DNA of 29,609 nt from Actinomycetota bacterium (GCA_016870695.1 VGAV01000001.1:1-29609); one strand, 5' to 3'. Positions 1-7,678 are shown, numbered from the stretch's first letter. Translations and numbers: made by a program. The notes: generated from the sequence alone by a model not told the origin.

Positions 1-1514
1 TGTGGACCTTCTCGACCGGCGTGGCCCTCATCATCGCTCTGACCGCGGCGGCCCTCGTCGTCCCGTGGCATCGTGTTCCGCGGACCGCGGTGGCCGCCGT
101 CCCCCTCGGAGACGTCCTCGGCATCGGACTGCTCGCCTTCGGCACCGACCTGCGGTTCGGCTTCTTCTGGGCGTTCCCCATCATCTGGCTCGCGACGTAT
201 TTCAGCCTCGTGCTGCTCATCACCGCGCTGGCCGGGGTCGGGACGACGATCCTCGTGGATGCCACGGTCAACGGCTTCGGACCGGTGCAGGCCCTGCGGC
301 TGATCATCGTGCTGCTCACCCTCACCTTCATCGGCATCACCGCGTACATGACCTCGCGGCAGACCCGCGCGTTCAAGCAGCTGCTGCGCCGCCAGGCCAC
401 CCGCCTGCAGGGGACGCTGCAACGCGTGACGGGTCAGGAGCGCCGGGTGTCGCAGATGCTCAACGGCCTCGACACCGGCATCGCCCGACTGTCGGCCGAG
501 GGCGAGGTCCTGGCGCTCAACGACACCTACGTCGCCCTCTACGGGGTGGACCGCGACGACCCGAAGCGCCCCGGCGGCGCCGTCGAGTACGCCGCGCTGC
601 GCGGGGACCCGCTGCCCGACGGGGAGCGGCCGTTCATCCGGGCGTCGCGCGGGGAGCAGTTCGAGGACGAGCGGGTCTGGTTGTACGACGCGGACGGGAA
701 CTGGCACGCACTGTCGGTGTCGACCCGACGACTGATGTCGTCGGACGAGCCGCCCAGCACCCTGCTGATCGTGCACGACATCACGGCGCTCATCGAAGCC
801 GAGCGCGCCCGCGAGCGGCTGGCGGCGACGGTGTCGCACGAGCTGCGCAATCCGCTGACGGCGATCGTCGGCCACGCCGACCTGGCGCTCGACGACCCGA
901 CGCTGCCGCCCAAGGTACGGGAGCAGATCGAGGTCATCGCCGGCGCCGGCGAGCGCATGCAGTCGCTCATCTCGGAGATCCTCGCCAGCTCGCGCGGCGT
1001 GTTCCGCGAGGACGCGGCACCCGCGGTGTCCGACGCCGCCCGCATCATCTCCTCGTCGCTGGAGTCGTTCCGTCCCGCGGCCGCGGCGCGCCGGGTGACC
1101 ATCGAGGAGGACCTGGGCGAGGGTCTGGAAGTCGTGGGCGACGCGTTCCGACTCCGGCAGGCTTTCGACAACGTCCTGAGCAACGCGATCAAGTACACGC
1201 CGGGCGGGGGGACGGTCCGCATCATCGGCGACGCCGACCGCGTCGGCCGCACGGTGGTCCTGCACTTCGCCGACACGGGCATCGGCATCCACGAGGATGA
1301 CCTGCCGCGCATCTTCGAGCCCTACTACCGGGCTCGCGCGGTGCGCGAGAGCACCACCCCCGGGACCGGGCTGGGGATGGGCATCGTCCGCAGCATCGTC
1401 GAGCAGCAGGGCGGCTCCCTGACCCTGGAGAGCGAGGTCGGCGCCGGCACGACGGTGAGCATCACGCTCCCCGCTCGCGCCGACGGGCCCGGCGCGGAGG
1501 AGCGCACGGCATGA
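1..1514 (+). CDS. Membrane-bound sensor histidine kinase (5' end outside window)
   Basis: This is an autophosphorylating sensor kinase that would signal from the membrane to a response regulator. The frame is already open at base 3, in the middle of a hydrophobic stretch, so the true start lies upstream; a GTG at 21 is the first possible start inside the window. Counting that GTG as residue 1, there are about four hydrophobic segments in the first 115 residues. A PAS-like segment (LNGLDTGIARL, about 147-260) follows. The HisKA domain has the H-box SHELRNPL with phospho-acceptor H273. The HATPase domain has N-box N384/N388, G1 DTGIGI at 418 and G2 GTGLGMGI at 448. All catalytic boxes are intact. 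The stop overlaps the next gene as ATGA, so the two are almost certainly co-transcribed and translationally coupled. No response regulator follows in the window. Its stimulus cannot be read from the sequence. Confidence 0.93.
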   Translation, partial: WTFSTGVALIIALTAAALVVPWHRVPRTAVAAVPLGDVLGIGLLAFGTDLRFGFFWAFPIIWLATYFSLVLLITALAGVGTTILVDATVNGFGPVQALRLIIVLLTLTFIGITAYMTSRQTRAFKQLLRRQATRLQGTLQRVTGQERRVSQMLNGLDTGIARLSAEGEVLALNDTYVALYGVDRDDPKRPGGAVEYAALRGDPLPDGERPFIRASRGEQFEDERVWLYDADGNWHALSVSTRRLMSSDEPPSTLLIVHDITALIEAERARERLAATVSHELRNPLTAIVGHADLALDDPTLPPKVREQIEVIAGAGERMQSLISEILASSRGVFREDAAPAVSDAARIISSSLESFRPAAAARRVTIEEDLGEGLEVVGDAFRLRQAFDNVLSNAIKYTPGGGTVRIIGDADRVGRTVVLHFADTGIGIHEDDLPRIFEPYYRARAVRESTTPGTGLGMGIVRSIVEQQGGSLTLESEVGAGTTVSITLPARADGPGAEERTA

Positions 1515-2629
1515 CCTTCGACGTCGCGATGGCCAACCTCGGCCTGGCGCAGGCGACCGTCGCGACGCTGGGCGCGGTCATGGTCATCGGGCTCGGCTTC
1601 CTCCACCGCCCGTCGAAGGCGTCCCTGCTGTGGTCGCTGGCCTTCGTCCTGGCGATGACGAGCACGTGGGTGTCGGTGACCGGCTCCGCCCTGGGCGACG
1701 AGCAGATCCGCCGCGCCGGCCTCGGCCTCATGCTCGGCGCCCCGGCCCTCATCTGGTCGGGCTTCCGGGCCCGTCGGGGCGTCCCCGCCCTCCCCTGGAT
1801 CGCGGTCGCCCAGGCGCTGATCACCGCCGGCGGCTTCCTCGTCGCGTCGGCCTCGGAGGTCTACGGGCTGGCGTTCCGGGTCGGCTTCTTCGGGGCGTCG
1901 GTCTTCGCCGGGCTGACGCTGCTCGAGCTGCGCCGGGCGGCCGACCGCCAGGAGCGGCTCGTGCTCCCGCTCACGATCGTGTCGGGCGGCTTCGTGGCGC
2001 TCGGGTGCTGGGTGCTGCTGTCGGGTCTCCTCCTGCCCGTGCGCGCCGACGATCTCGAGCTCACCCGCGTGCTCAACGGCCTCGCGATGCTCGTGTTCCT
2101 CGTCTGCGCGATCGTCAGCCTGCTGTACTTCACGTCGGTGTCGCCGGTCGGAACCCTCCGGGCGACGTCGTGGCCGCAGTTCTCGGTCACCGCCGGCGAC
2201 CGCCTCCGGCGTGCGCGGCGCGCACACGAGCCGGGGTGGGCCGTCCTGGCGATCCGCATCGACGACCCGGACCACGTGCGCGGTGCCGCCGGTGAGGCGA
2301 GCTGGGGGCGCATCGTGGAGGCGTTCGAGGACGTCGTCGCGACGACCCTGCCCGCGGAGGCGGATCTCGGCAGTCCGGCCCGCGGGCGGGTGGTGGCCGT
2401 CGTCTGCCGGCCGGGGCCGGTCCTGCGCGAGCACGTCCGCGAGATGCTCCGCCGCGTGACCGAGTTGGATGCCACGAGCCACATCGCCGTCCAGCTGTCG
2501 GCCAGCGTCGGGTGGGTCCCCGCTGAGAGCGGGAGCTACGACCTCGACGTCCTCGCGGCCGCCGCGGACGGGGCCGCCGCCCAGGCGTCCCGCCTCGGAG
2601 GCGACCGGTGGGAGCGGCTCGACGCCTGA
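1511..2629 (+). CDS. Seven-helix membrane protein with degenerate GGDEF-like C-terminal domain
   Basis: A 372-residue protein with no confident family name. About seven hydrophobic helices are visible (near 14-33, 39-58, 70-85, 92-113, 117-138, 150-174 and 186-209). A soluble C-terminal domain of about 155 residues follows. Its end (SVGWVPAESGSYDLDVLAAA) looks like the last strand and helix of diguanylate cyclase domains (SIGVA...AD.ALY.AK). Where the GGDEF loop should be there is only ARGRVVAVV, so nucleotide cyclase activity is not expected. The ATG lies inside the stop of the kinase gene, which suggests a shared signalling role, for example as an input or ligand sensor for the kinase. The GGDEF relationship is inferred from pattern only. 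It could instead be another membrane sensor with a similar alpha/beta fold. Confidence 0.85.
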   Translation: MTFDVAMANLGLAQATVATLGAVMVIGLGFLHRPSKASLLWSLAFVLAMTSTWVSVTGSALGDEQIRRAGLGLMLGAPALIWSGFRARRGVPALPWIAVAQALITAGGFLVASASEVYGLAFRVGFFGASVFAGLTLLELRRAADRQERLVLPLTIVSGGFVALGCWVLLSGLLLPVRADDLELTRVLNGLAMLVFLVCAIVSLLYFTSVSPVGTLRATSWPQFSVTAGDRLRRARRAHEPGWAVLAIRIDDPDHVRGAAGEASWGRIVEAFEDVVATTLPAEADLGSPARGRVVAVVCRPGPVLREHVREMLRRVTELDATSHIAVQLSASVGWVPAESGSYDLDVLAAAADGAAAQASRLGGDRWERLDA

Positions 2630-2633
2630 GCCG

Positions 2634-3284
2634 TCAGCTGGACGCGGAGGGCTCGGGCTCCCCGCCGCCCGAGATGGCCACGGTGATGCTGTCGCTGGCG
2701 GTCTGCTTCGCGAACTCGCTCGACGTGGGCGTCGTCTGGACGAGGAAGTCGTACGTGAACTGCAGCGTGACGAACGTCGCCTCGGACGGGACCTCGCCGA
2801 TCGTGAACGTCTGCGAGTAGCTGTACGGGTCGAGGACGAGATACCCCGGAGCGACGGAGGACTCGTCGATCTGCGGATCGAGCGGCGCGAACGACTCGTC
2901 GGCGTTGCCGGGCACCGCCGTCATCGTCGCGCGCTGCAGGTAGACCTTCTGGCCGTCGTTGGGCGTCACCGTCGTCACCATCGACATGCTGACCGGCTTG
3001 AGCGCCGTGGCCGTCCACCGGTCCATGGAGAGCTTGGACCAGTAGTCGACGGTCGCGTTGACGGCTCCGGCCTGCAGCGGGCGCTGAGTCGAGCCGCTCG
3101 AGAGGTCGTTCGGGACGGGCTTCGGCGCCGGTGCCGTCGTCGGGGCCGCGGTCGCGGTCTCCACGGGCGCCGCTCCGCCTCCGGTGGCCCAGGGCGGTGC
3201 GCCGCACGCGCTGAGGACGAGCGCCGCCGTCATGATGCCGATCGCGCTCAGCGCGGTCCGACGTCGTCGTGCACCGTCCTCCAT
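2634..3284 (-). CDS. Secreted lipoprotein of unknown function
   Basis: A 216-residue predicted lipoprotein. The N-terminus has a basic stretch (RRRR, 6-9), a hydrophobic core, and a lipobox LSAC with the lipidated cysteine at C27. A low-complexity Ala/Thr/Pro linker (about 35-60) separates the anchor from a beta-rich domain of roughly 140 residues that contains many Tyr, Thr and Val residues. I do not recognise the domain. A good Shine-Dalgarno (GGGAGGA) precedes the ATG, and a TAGACT -10 element lies at 3308-3313. It converges with the membrane gene to its left, with only 4 bp between the stops, and diverges from the DUF4012 gene. A surface or envelope role is likely from the lipobox alone. 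Confidence 0.9.
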   Translation of the reverse strand: MEDGARRRRTALSAIGIMTAALVLSACGAPPWATGGGAAPVETATAAPTTAPAPKPVPNDLSSGSTQRPLQAGAVNATVDYWSKLSMDRWTATALKPVSMSMVTTVTPNDGQKVYLQRATMTAVPGNADESFAPLDPQIDESSVAPGYLVLDPYSYSQTFTIGEVPSEATFVTLQFTYDFLVQTTPTSSEFAKQTASDSITVAISGGGEPEPSASS

Positions 3285-3307
3285 GCGTCCTCCCCGGGTC
3301 AGCGGTC

Positions 3308-3313
3308 AGTCTA
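3308..3313 (-). promoter_or_regulatory. -10 element for the lipoprotein gene
   Basis: TAGACT on the minus strand fits the actinobacterial TANNNT consensus and lies 23 nt before the lipoprotein ATG, leaving room for a short leader with a Shine-Dalgarno. No convincing -35 is visible. Confidence 0.45.
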
Positions 3314-3357
3314 GGCGGACGCGGGGTCGCCGGCGGTCGACGCACGGCGCGAACGTC

Positions 3358-3370
3358 TAGGGTGGTCCGC
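3358..3370 (+). promoter_or_regulatory. -10 element placed for a leaderless DUF4012 mRNA
   Basis: TAGGGT at 3358-3363 is followed by just 7 nt before the GTG at 3371, so transcription would begin at or next to the start codon. The GGTGG inside the same stretch could also serve as a weak Shine-Dalgarno. No clear -35 is seen. Confidence 0.45.
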
Positions 3371-5149
3371 GTGACCGACCCCGCCCCCCGCCGTCGGCCG
3401 TCGCGCGCCGCCGGAACGGCGTTCGCCTGGACGGTCGGCGCCGTCCTCGCCGTCGCCGTCCTGGCCGTCGCCTGGGTGGGTGTCCGGGGGTGGCTCGCCT
3501 ACGGGCACCTGCGCGACGCACAGGACTCCGTCGCAGCGGCCTCGGCCTCGATCGACGACCCGGCCGCGGCCGCAGCGCTGCTCGGCGGGGTGGGCGACGA
3601 CACCTCCGCGGCGCGATCCCTCACGAGCGACCCGGTCTGGCGCGCCGCCGAGACAGTGCCCTGGGTCGGACCGCAGCTGGCCGCCGTGGCGCACCTCGCG
3701 GCGGCCATCGACGATGTCGCCGCCGACGCCCTGGGGCCGCTCTCCGAGGCGGCGTCCGGGCTCTCGGCCGATGCCCTGCGCCCCGTCGACGGCGCGTTCG
3801 ACGTCGCGCGCATCGCTGCCCTCGAACCCGCCGCCGGCGCCGCGGCGACCGCTCTCTCCGGCGCGTCCGACGACCTCGCCGGCATCGACGAACGCCCCCT
3901 CCTCGGCGTCGTCCGGGAGGCGGTCGGCCAGGCGCGCGACCTCGTCTCCGAGGCATCCGTGTCCGCCGACGCGCTGCACCGGGCCACGCGGATCGTCCCC
4001 GCCATCCTCGGGGCGAACGGTCCGAGGACGTATCTCGTCGCCTTCCAGAACAACGCCGAGTGGCGGTCGATGGGCGGGATCGTCGGCGCCGTGGCCCAGA
4101 TCGACACCGAGAACGGCCGCATCTCCCTCGGTGCGCAGGGCTCGTCCGGCGATTTCCGCGCCCCCGCGCCGGACGACCCGGTCGTCGACCTGCCCGAGGA
4201 CACCCTCCGCATCTTCGGCACCCGGCCCGCGCGGTTCATCCAGAACGTCACGCAGCTCCCCGACTTCACCATGGGCGCCCCGATCGCGCGGGAGATGTGG
4301 CTGCGCGAGACCGGCACCGCCGTCGACGGGGTCATCGCCCTCGATCCGGTCAGCCTGTCGTACATCCTCCGGGCCACCGGTCCGATCACCCTGCCCACCG
4401 GCGACGTGATCACGTCCGACAACGCCGTGTCCCTCCTCCTCGACGAGGTGTACCGCCGCTACGAGGTCCCCGCGCAGCAGGACGCGTTCTTCCAGTCGGC
4501 CGCGGCGTCGGTCTTCCAGGCGCTCGCGGACGGCCGGGCCGACCCCGCCGCCCTCATCGACGCGCTGACCGAGGCGGGCGAGCAGCGCCGCCTTCTGATG
4601 TGGAGCGCGGATGCCGCCGAGCAGGCCGTCCTCGACGGCACGACCCTCCAGGGGGCGCTCCCGGTCAGCGACGACGACCGCACCGCGTTCGGCGTCTACC
4701 TCAATGACGGCACCGGTTCGAAGATGGACTACTACCTGCACGTCGACGTCGAGACGGCATGGTGCGGCGCGGACGCGGCGTCGCTACGGGTGACACTGCG
4801 CAACGATGCTCCCGACGCCGCGACTCTCCCCGCCTATGTCACGGGCGGCGGCGCGTTCGGCGTGCCGGAGGGTCAGGCGCTCACCGGGGTGTACGTCTAC
4901 CTCCCCGAGGGAGCTGTGCTCCAGGATCAGAGGCTGTCCAGCACCGGGAGTGCCGCCAGCGCCACGACCGACACGGACCGCGGGCATGGAGTGGTGAAGT
5001 GGTCGGTGCAGCTGGCCCCCGGGCAGGAGGCCGAGTTGCTGCTCAAGGCGGGGACACCCGCCACCGCCGAGCTCGGCGCACTCCTCACGCCAACTGTTTA
5101 CGCAAATGAAACGTCCCGAGTTGGCGTGGGCTGTGCTTTTCCTGAATAA
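3371..5149 (+). CDS. DUF4012 domain membrane protein
   Basis: A 592-residue cell-envelope protein. A basic N-terminus and one membrane helix (about 16-38) are followed by a long Ala/Asp-rich helical region (about 45-205). The DUF4012 domain comes next, with the family's typical motif YLVAFQNNAEWR (Q226) and GG a few residues on. DUF4012 proteins often sit in actinobacterial surface polysaccharide loci, but the molecular function is unknown. I chose GTG 3371 over an ATG at 3269, because the longer form would overlap the divergent lipoprotein gene and the extra residues look non-coding. The last 18 codons are unlike the rest: many A/T-ending codons (GTT, GCA, AAT, CGA, TGT, TTT, CCT, GAA, TAA). 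That suggests overlap with a regulatory region for the next gene. Confidence 0.9.
   Translation: MTDPAPRRRPSRAAGTAFAWTVGAVLAVAVLAVAWVGVRGWLAYGHLRDAQDSVAAASASIDDPAAAAALLGGVGDDTSAARSLTSDPVWRAAETVPWVGPQLAAVAHLAAAIDDVAADALGPLSEAASGLSADALRPVDGAFDVARIAALEPAAGAAATALSGASDDLAGIDERPLLGVVREAVGQARDLVSEASVSADALHRATRIVPAILGANGPRTYLVAFQNNAEWRSMGGIVGAVAQIDTENGRISLGAQGSSGDFRAPAPDDPVVDLPEDTLRIFGTRPARFIQNVTQLPDFTMGAPIAREMWLRETGTAVDGVIALDPVSLSYILRATGPITLPTGDVITSDNAVSLLLDEVYRRYEVPAQQDAFFQSAAASVFQALADGRADPAALIDALTEAGEQRRLLMWSADAAEQAVLDGTTLQGALPVSDDDRTAFGVYLNDGTGSKMDYYLHVDVETAWCGADAASLRVTLRNDAPDAATLPAYVTGGGAFGVPEGQALTGVYVYLPEGAVLQDQRLSSTGSAASATTDTDRGHGVVKWSVQLAPGQEAELLLKAGTPATAELGALLTPTVYANETSRVGVGCAFPE
5089..5125 (+). 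promoter_or_regulatory. Inverted repeat in AT-rich DNA ahead of the LPATG gene
   Basis: GCCAACT at 5089-5095 and AGTTGGC at 5119-5125 are perfect 7-bp inverted arms around an AT-rich centre. They lie inside the last codons of the DUF4012 gene. A TAATCT -10-like element sits downstream at 5147-5152 without a good -35, so an activator site is a reasonable guess. This is inference from sequence alone. Confidence 0.4.
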
Positions 5150-5159
5150 TCTCCCGTAA

Positions 5160-5206
5160 GAGAGTCGAGACCCGGTGTGGGGCCTTGGGGGGTCGCCTCG
5201 GCTCTC
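5160..5206 (+). terminator. Hairpin between the DUF4012 and LPATG genes
   Basis: GAGAGTCGAG (5160-5169) pairs with CTCGGCTCTC (5197-5206) through 10 bp including one G-U. An inner ACCC/GGGT pairing extends the stem. It lies 10 bp after the DUF4012 stop and has no U-tract. It may be a terminator for the upstream gene or a structured 5' leader of the LPATG mRNA. Confidence 0.45.
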
Positions 5207-5262
5207 GATTCCATGTGCCGTGATCTTCTCGGCCCATGCCTTCGATCTAGATGGGTGCCACC

Positions 5263-5853
5263 ATGAACAACAAGCTTGTCCGCGCCTCCGCGGTTCTCGC
5301 TCTCGCCGCGGGCATGGCGCTCGCGGTCCCTACCGCCGCCAACGCCGAGTACCCGGACCCCGCCGTCGCTGAGACGTCCGGCGGCACCGGCCCCGGCGAG
5401 ACCCTCGGCCTGGCCCTCCCCGCCGGCACGATGGCTCCGGGCGAGACCGTCGGCCTCACCATCACCGGTGAGAGCGCCCTCGGCATCACCACCGCCATCG
5501 TCAAGACGGCCGTCGAGACCAACAGCAGCCTGCGCACGCAGGCCGACGCGTCGGGTTCCGTCTCGGTGAACCTGAAGTTCCCGGAGACCGCTGCCGGCGC
5601 CTACTCGATCACGCTCGTGGGCCTGGAGAGCGGCCGCTCGGTCTCGGTCGTCGCGGGCGACAGCGCCAGCGCCGGCGGCAGCACCGGTGGCAGCACCGGC
5701 ACCGGCGGCTCGAACGCCGGCGGCCTGCCCGCCACGGGTCTGGACTCCGGCTCGCTCCTCGGCCTCTGGGTCGGCGGCGGCGCGCTCGTCCTCGCCGGTG
5801 GTGCGATCGCGGTCGGCACCACGGTGCGCCGCTCGCGTCAGAACGCAGCCTGA
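5263..5853 (+). CDS. LPXTG-type cell-wall-anchored surface protein
   Basis: A 196-residue exported protein that sortase would link to peptidoglycan. The signal peptide has MNNKLVR as n-region, an Ala/Leu-rich core, and probable cleavage after ANA (residue 28). A small beta-type domain of about 100 residues follows. A Gly/Ser/Thr linker (134-154) leads to the sorting signal LPATG (155-159), a hydrophobic helix, and the basic tail RRSRQNAA. The start is uncertain: an in-frame ATG at 5251 adds four residues. I prefer 5263 because it has weak GGG ribosome-binding potential and a cleaner signal peptide. No sortase is in the window. The mature domain is not one I recognise. It follows the DUF4012 gene on the same strand and ends at a strong terminator. 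Confidence 0.9.
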   Translation: MNNKLVRASAVLALAAGMALAVPTAANAEYPDPAVAETSGGTGPGETLGLALPAGTMAPGETVGLTITGESALGITTAIVKTAVETNSSLRTQADASGSVSVNLKFPETAAGAYSITLVGLESGRSVSVVAGDSASAGGSTGGSTGTGGSNAGGLPATGLDSGSLLGLWVGGGALVLAGGAIAVGTTVRRSRQNAA

Positions 5854-5867
5854 CCTCAGCTCCGATC

Positions 5868-5898
5868 GAAGGGCCGTCCGCATCGCGGGCGGCCCTTC
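5868..5898 (+). terminator. Terminator after the LPATG gene
   Basis: GAAGGGCCGTCCGC (5868-5881) pairs with GCGGGCGGCCCTTC (5885-5898): 14 bp with one G-U and a 3-nt loop. It lies 15 bp after the stop and is followed by a T-containing stretch. Confidence 0.8.
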
Positions 5899-6000
5899 GT
5901 CGTTCCCGGGATTCCCGGCGCGCGACGCCGGTCAGGACAGGGAAGTGGCGAGTGCCACCGCCGGCGGCACCCCTTCCGCCGATACGGGGATCGAGACGCG

Positions 6001-6025
6001 TGGATGCCACGGCCGATGGCATCCA
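6001..6025 (-). terminator. Terminator after the EEP-family gene
   Basis: TGGATGCCA and TGGCATCCA are perfect 9-bp arms with a 7-nt loop, only 6 bp beyond the stop of the minus-strand gene. The interval 5899-6000 between this hairpin and the plus-strand terminator shows no gene or other element. Confidence 0.6.
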
Positions 6026-6031
6026 TCCCGG

Positions 6032-6724
6032 TCAGACGACGGCGGGCGGGCGCCGGGACGACACGTCGGCGGTGATGAGGATCGGCAGATGGTCGCTCAG
6101 ACCCTGCGGAAGGGTCCTGATGTGGGCGATGTCGAACCCGTTGGACGTCGCGAAGTCGTAGTGACCGCGGAAGAACCGGTAGCGCGTGTAGGTGCGCGCG
6201 TCGCTGAGCGTCAGCTCGTAACCCTGGTCCCGCACCTTCTGACCGAGGTTCTCCTTGAAGACGGGGTAGTTGTAGTCCCCCACCATGAGCGCCGGGAGAC
6301 CCGGACCGAGATCCTGCAGGGCCGAGAGCGCCGTGCGGATCTGGTGCCGCCGCAAGGAGTTCAGCGCCGTCAGTGGCGCCGCGTGGAACGACGCGACGAT
6401 GATCTCGCGTCCGTGGTCGATGTCCCGCAGGCGCACGCCCAGCATCCGCTCCTCGGCGGGCTTCAGCACGTAGTCGTGGAGCGACTTCTTGAGGCCGATC
6501 GCGCGGACCTCCTGCGCCTGGAACGTGTTGGCGCGGTAGTACACGGCGAGGCCGAGCCTGTTGCGCTGCGTCGCGTCGGCGAGGCGGAGGCCGGCGATCT
6601 CCGCGGGCAGATCGCGGGTGTCCGCCTCTTGAAGACAGAGGACGTCGACGGCGTGCGCCTCGACGAGCGCGGCGAGCTCACCGGCGGCGCGGTGCTTGCG
6701 GAGGTTGTACGAGATGACCTTCAT
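6032..6724 (-). CDS. Endonuclease/exonuclease/phosphatase (EEP) family protein
   Basis: A 230-residue, probably cytosolic metal-dependent phosphodiesterase or nuclease. All hallmark residues of the DNase I/exonuclease III fold are present: N7 (YNLR), E33 (LQEAD), H114 (SFHAAP), D150 and N152 (GDYNYP), D190 (HYDF), and the terminal S210-D211-H212 (LSDHLPI). There is no signal peptide. The substrate cannot be deduced; the family covers DNA, RNA, lipid and nucleotide phosphoesters, and the protein is shorter than typical exonuclease III. It lies 77 bp downstream of truA. A TAGGCT -10 (6734-6739) sits 9 nt before the ATG, with no Shine-Dalgarno, so a near-leaderless mRNA is likely. Confidence 0.88.
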   Translation of the reverse strand: MKVISYNLRKHRAAGELAALVEAHAVDVLCLQEADTRDLPAEIAGLRLADATQRNRLGLAVYYRANTFQAQEVRAIGLKKSLHDYVLKPAEERMLGVRLRDIDHGREIIVASFHAAPLTALNSLRRHQIRTALSALQDLGPGLPALMVGDYNYPVFKENLGQKVRDQGYELTLSDARTYTRYRFFRGHYDFATSNGFDIAHIRTLPQGLSDHLPILITADVSSRRPPAVV

Positions 6725-6733
6725 GGCGATGAC

Positions 6734-6739
6734 AGCCTA
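6734..6739 (-). promoter_or_regulatory. -10 element directly ahead of the EEP gene
   Basis: TAGGCT on the minus strand, 9 nt upstream of the ATG at 6724, leaves room for at most a few nucleotides of leader. Confidence 0.45.
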
Positions 6740-6801
6740 GGCCCGCCGAAGATGCGGACGCGGGGGGCTTGCGGCGGATTCCCGTCACCCGCGCGGCACG
6801 C

Positions 6802-7656
6802 TCACGACCCGATGTCGTCGGCGTCGCGGCGATTGCGCGTCTGCTCCGCCCGCGCGGCCAGCAGGTCGTCGGCGGGATAGCCCACTTCGGCGAGCACGAG
6901 ACCGCGGGCCGCCAGGACCTTGGTGTCCGCCGTCCGCAGACCGGCATCGCGGATGGCCACGACGTCCTCGACGGCGAGACGCCCCTCCCCCACCGCGACG
7001 CAGGCTCCGACGAGGGCCCGCACCATGCTGTGACAGAAGGCGTCTGCGCGGACGTGGGCCACGAGGACGCCGTCCGCCCCGCGGTGCCAGTCGTACTCGA
7101 GGAGGGTGCGGATGGTGGTCGCCTCCTCGCGCGCCTTGCAGTAGGCGGCGAAGTCGTGAAGACCGATGAGGCTGCGGGCGGCGGCATCCATCCGCGCCAC
7201 ATCCAGGTCGGCCTTGACCGTGGTCGTCGCGGCGCGAAGGAGCGGGTCGTACCCCGTCCGCGCGTCCGCGAGCCGGTAGACGTACCGCCGCCACACCGCC
7301 GAGAAGCGCGCGTCGAAGCCGTCGGGGGCCAGGCTCGTCCGGCGGACCGTCACGTCGGGATAGGCACCCAGGACGCCCCGCACGCGGCCCGCCAGGGACG
7401 CGACGGGCTCGGCGCCCGGGTCGTTGCGGCGGCGCGGCAGACGGGCCGCCTGCGCCTCGTCGAGGTCGACGTGCGCGACTTGACCGCTCGCGTGCACGCC
7501 CGCATCCGTCCGGCCTGCGACGACCAGCCGCGGGTCGCCGCCGACGATACGGGCGAGGGCGTCCTCGAGAGTCCCCTGGACCGTGCGCAGGTGCGGCTGC
7601 CGCGCCCATCCGCGGAATTGCGTGCCGTCGTAGGCGATGTCGAGACGGATGCGCAC
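6802..7656 (-). CDS. truA: tRNA pseudouridine(38-40) synthase TruA
   Basis: Converts uridines 38-40 in the anticodon arm of many tRNAs to pseudouridine. The 284-residue protein has the N-terminal DIAYDGTQFRGW segment, the catalytic motif GRTDAGVHA with nucleophile D51, RRYVYRL, and HDFAAYCK. This matches family length apart from a short charged C-terminal tail. The start is GTG, preceded by a TAGGCT -10 only 6 nt upstream and by no Shine-Dalgarno, so the transcript is probably leaderless. It follows rplQ, as in many actinobacteria, but a terminator separates the two. It therefore depends on its own promoter or on read-through. Confidence 0.96.
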   Translation of the reverse strand: MRIRLDIAYDGTQFRGWARQPHLRTVQGTLEDALARIVGGDPRLVVAGRTDAGVHASGQVAHVDLDEAQAARLPRRRNDPGAEPVASLAGRVRGVLGAYPDVTVRRTSLAPDGFDARFSAVWRRYVYRLADARTGYDPLLRAATTTVKADLDVARMDAAARSLIGLHDFAAYCKAREEATTIRTLLEYDWHRGADGVLVAHVRADAFCHSMVRALVGACVAVGEGRLAVEDVVAIRDAGLRTADTKVLAARGLVLAEVGYPADDLLAARAEQTRNRRDADDIGS

Positions 7657-7662
7657 CCGACC

Positions 7663-7668
7663 AGCCTA
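7663..7668 (-). promoter_or_regulatory. -10 element for leaderless truA
   Basis: TAGGCT on the minus strand ends 6 nt before the GTG start of truA, the spacing expected when transcription begins at the start codon. Confidence 0.5.
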
Positions 7669-7678
7669 GAGGCACGAC

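Noticed and set aside
3269..3370. Longer DUF4012 start at ATG 3269
   Set aside because: It would overlap the divergent lipoprotein start and its Shine-Dalgarno, and the codons look non-coding.
3311..4741. A 476-codon minus-strand frame opposite the DUF4012 gene
   Set aside because: Arg/Gly-rich low-complexity product, a shadow of a well-supported gene on the other strand.
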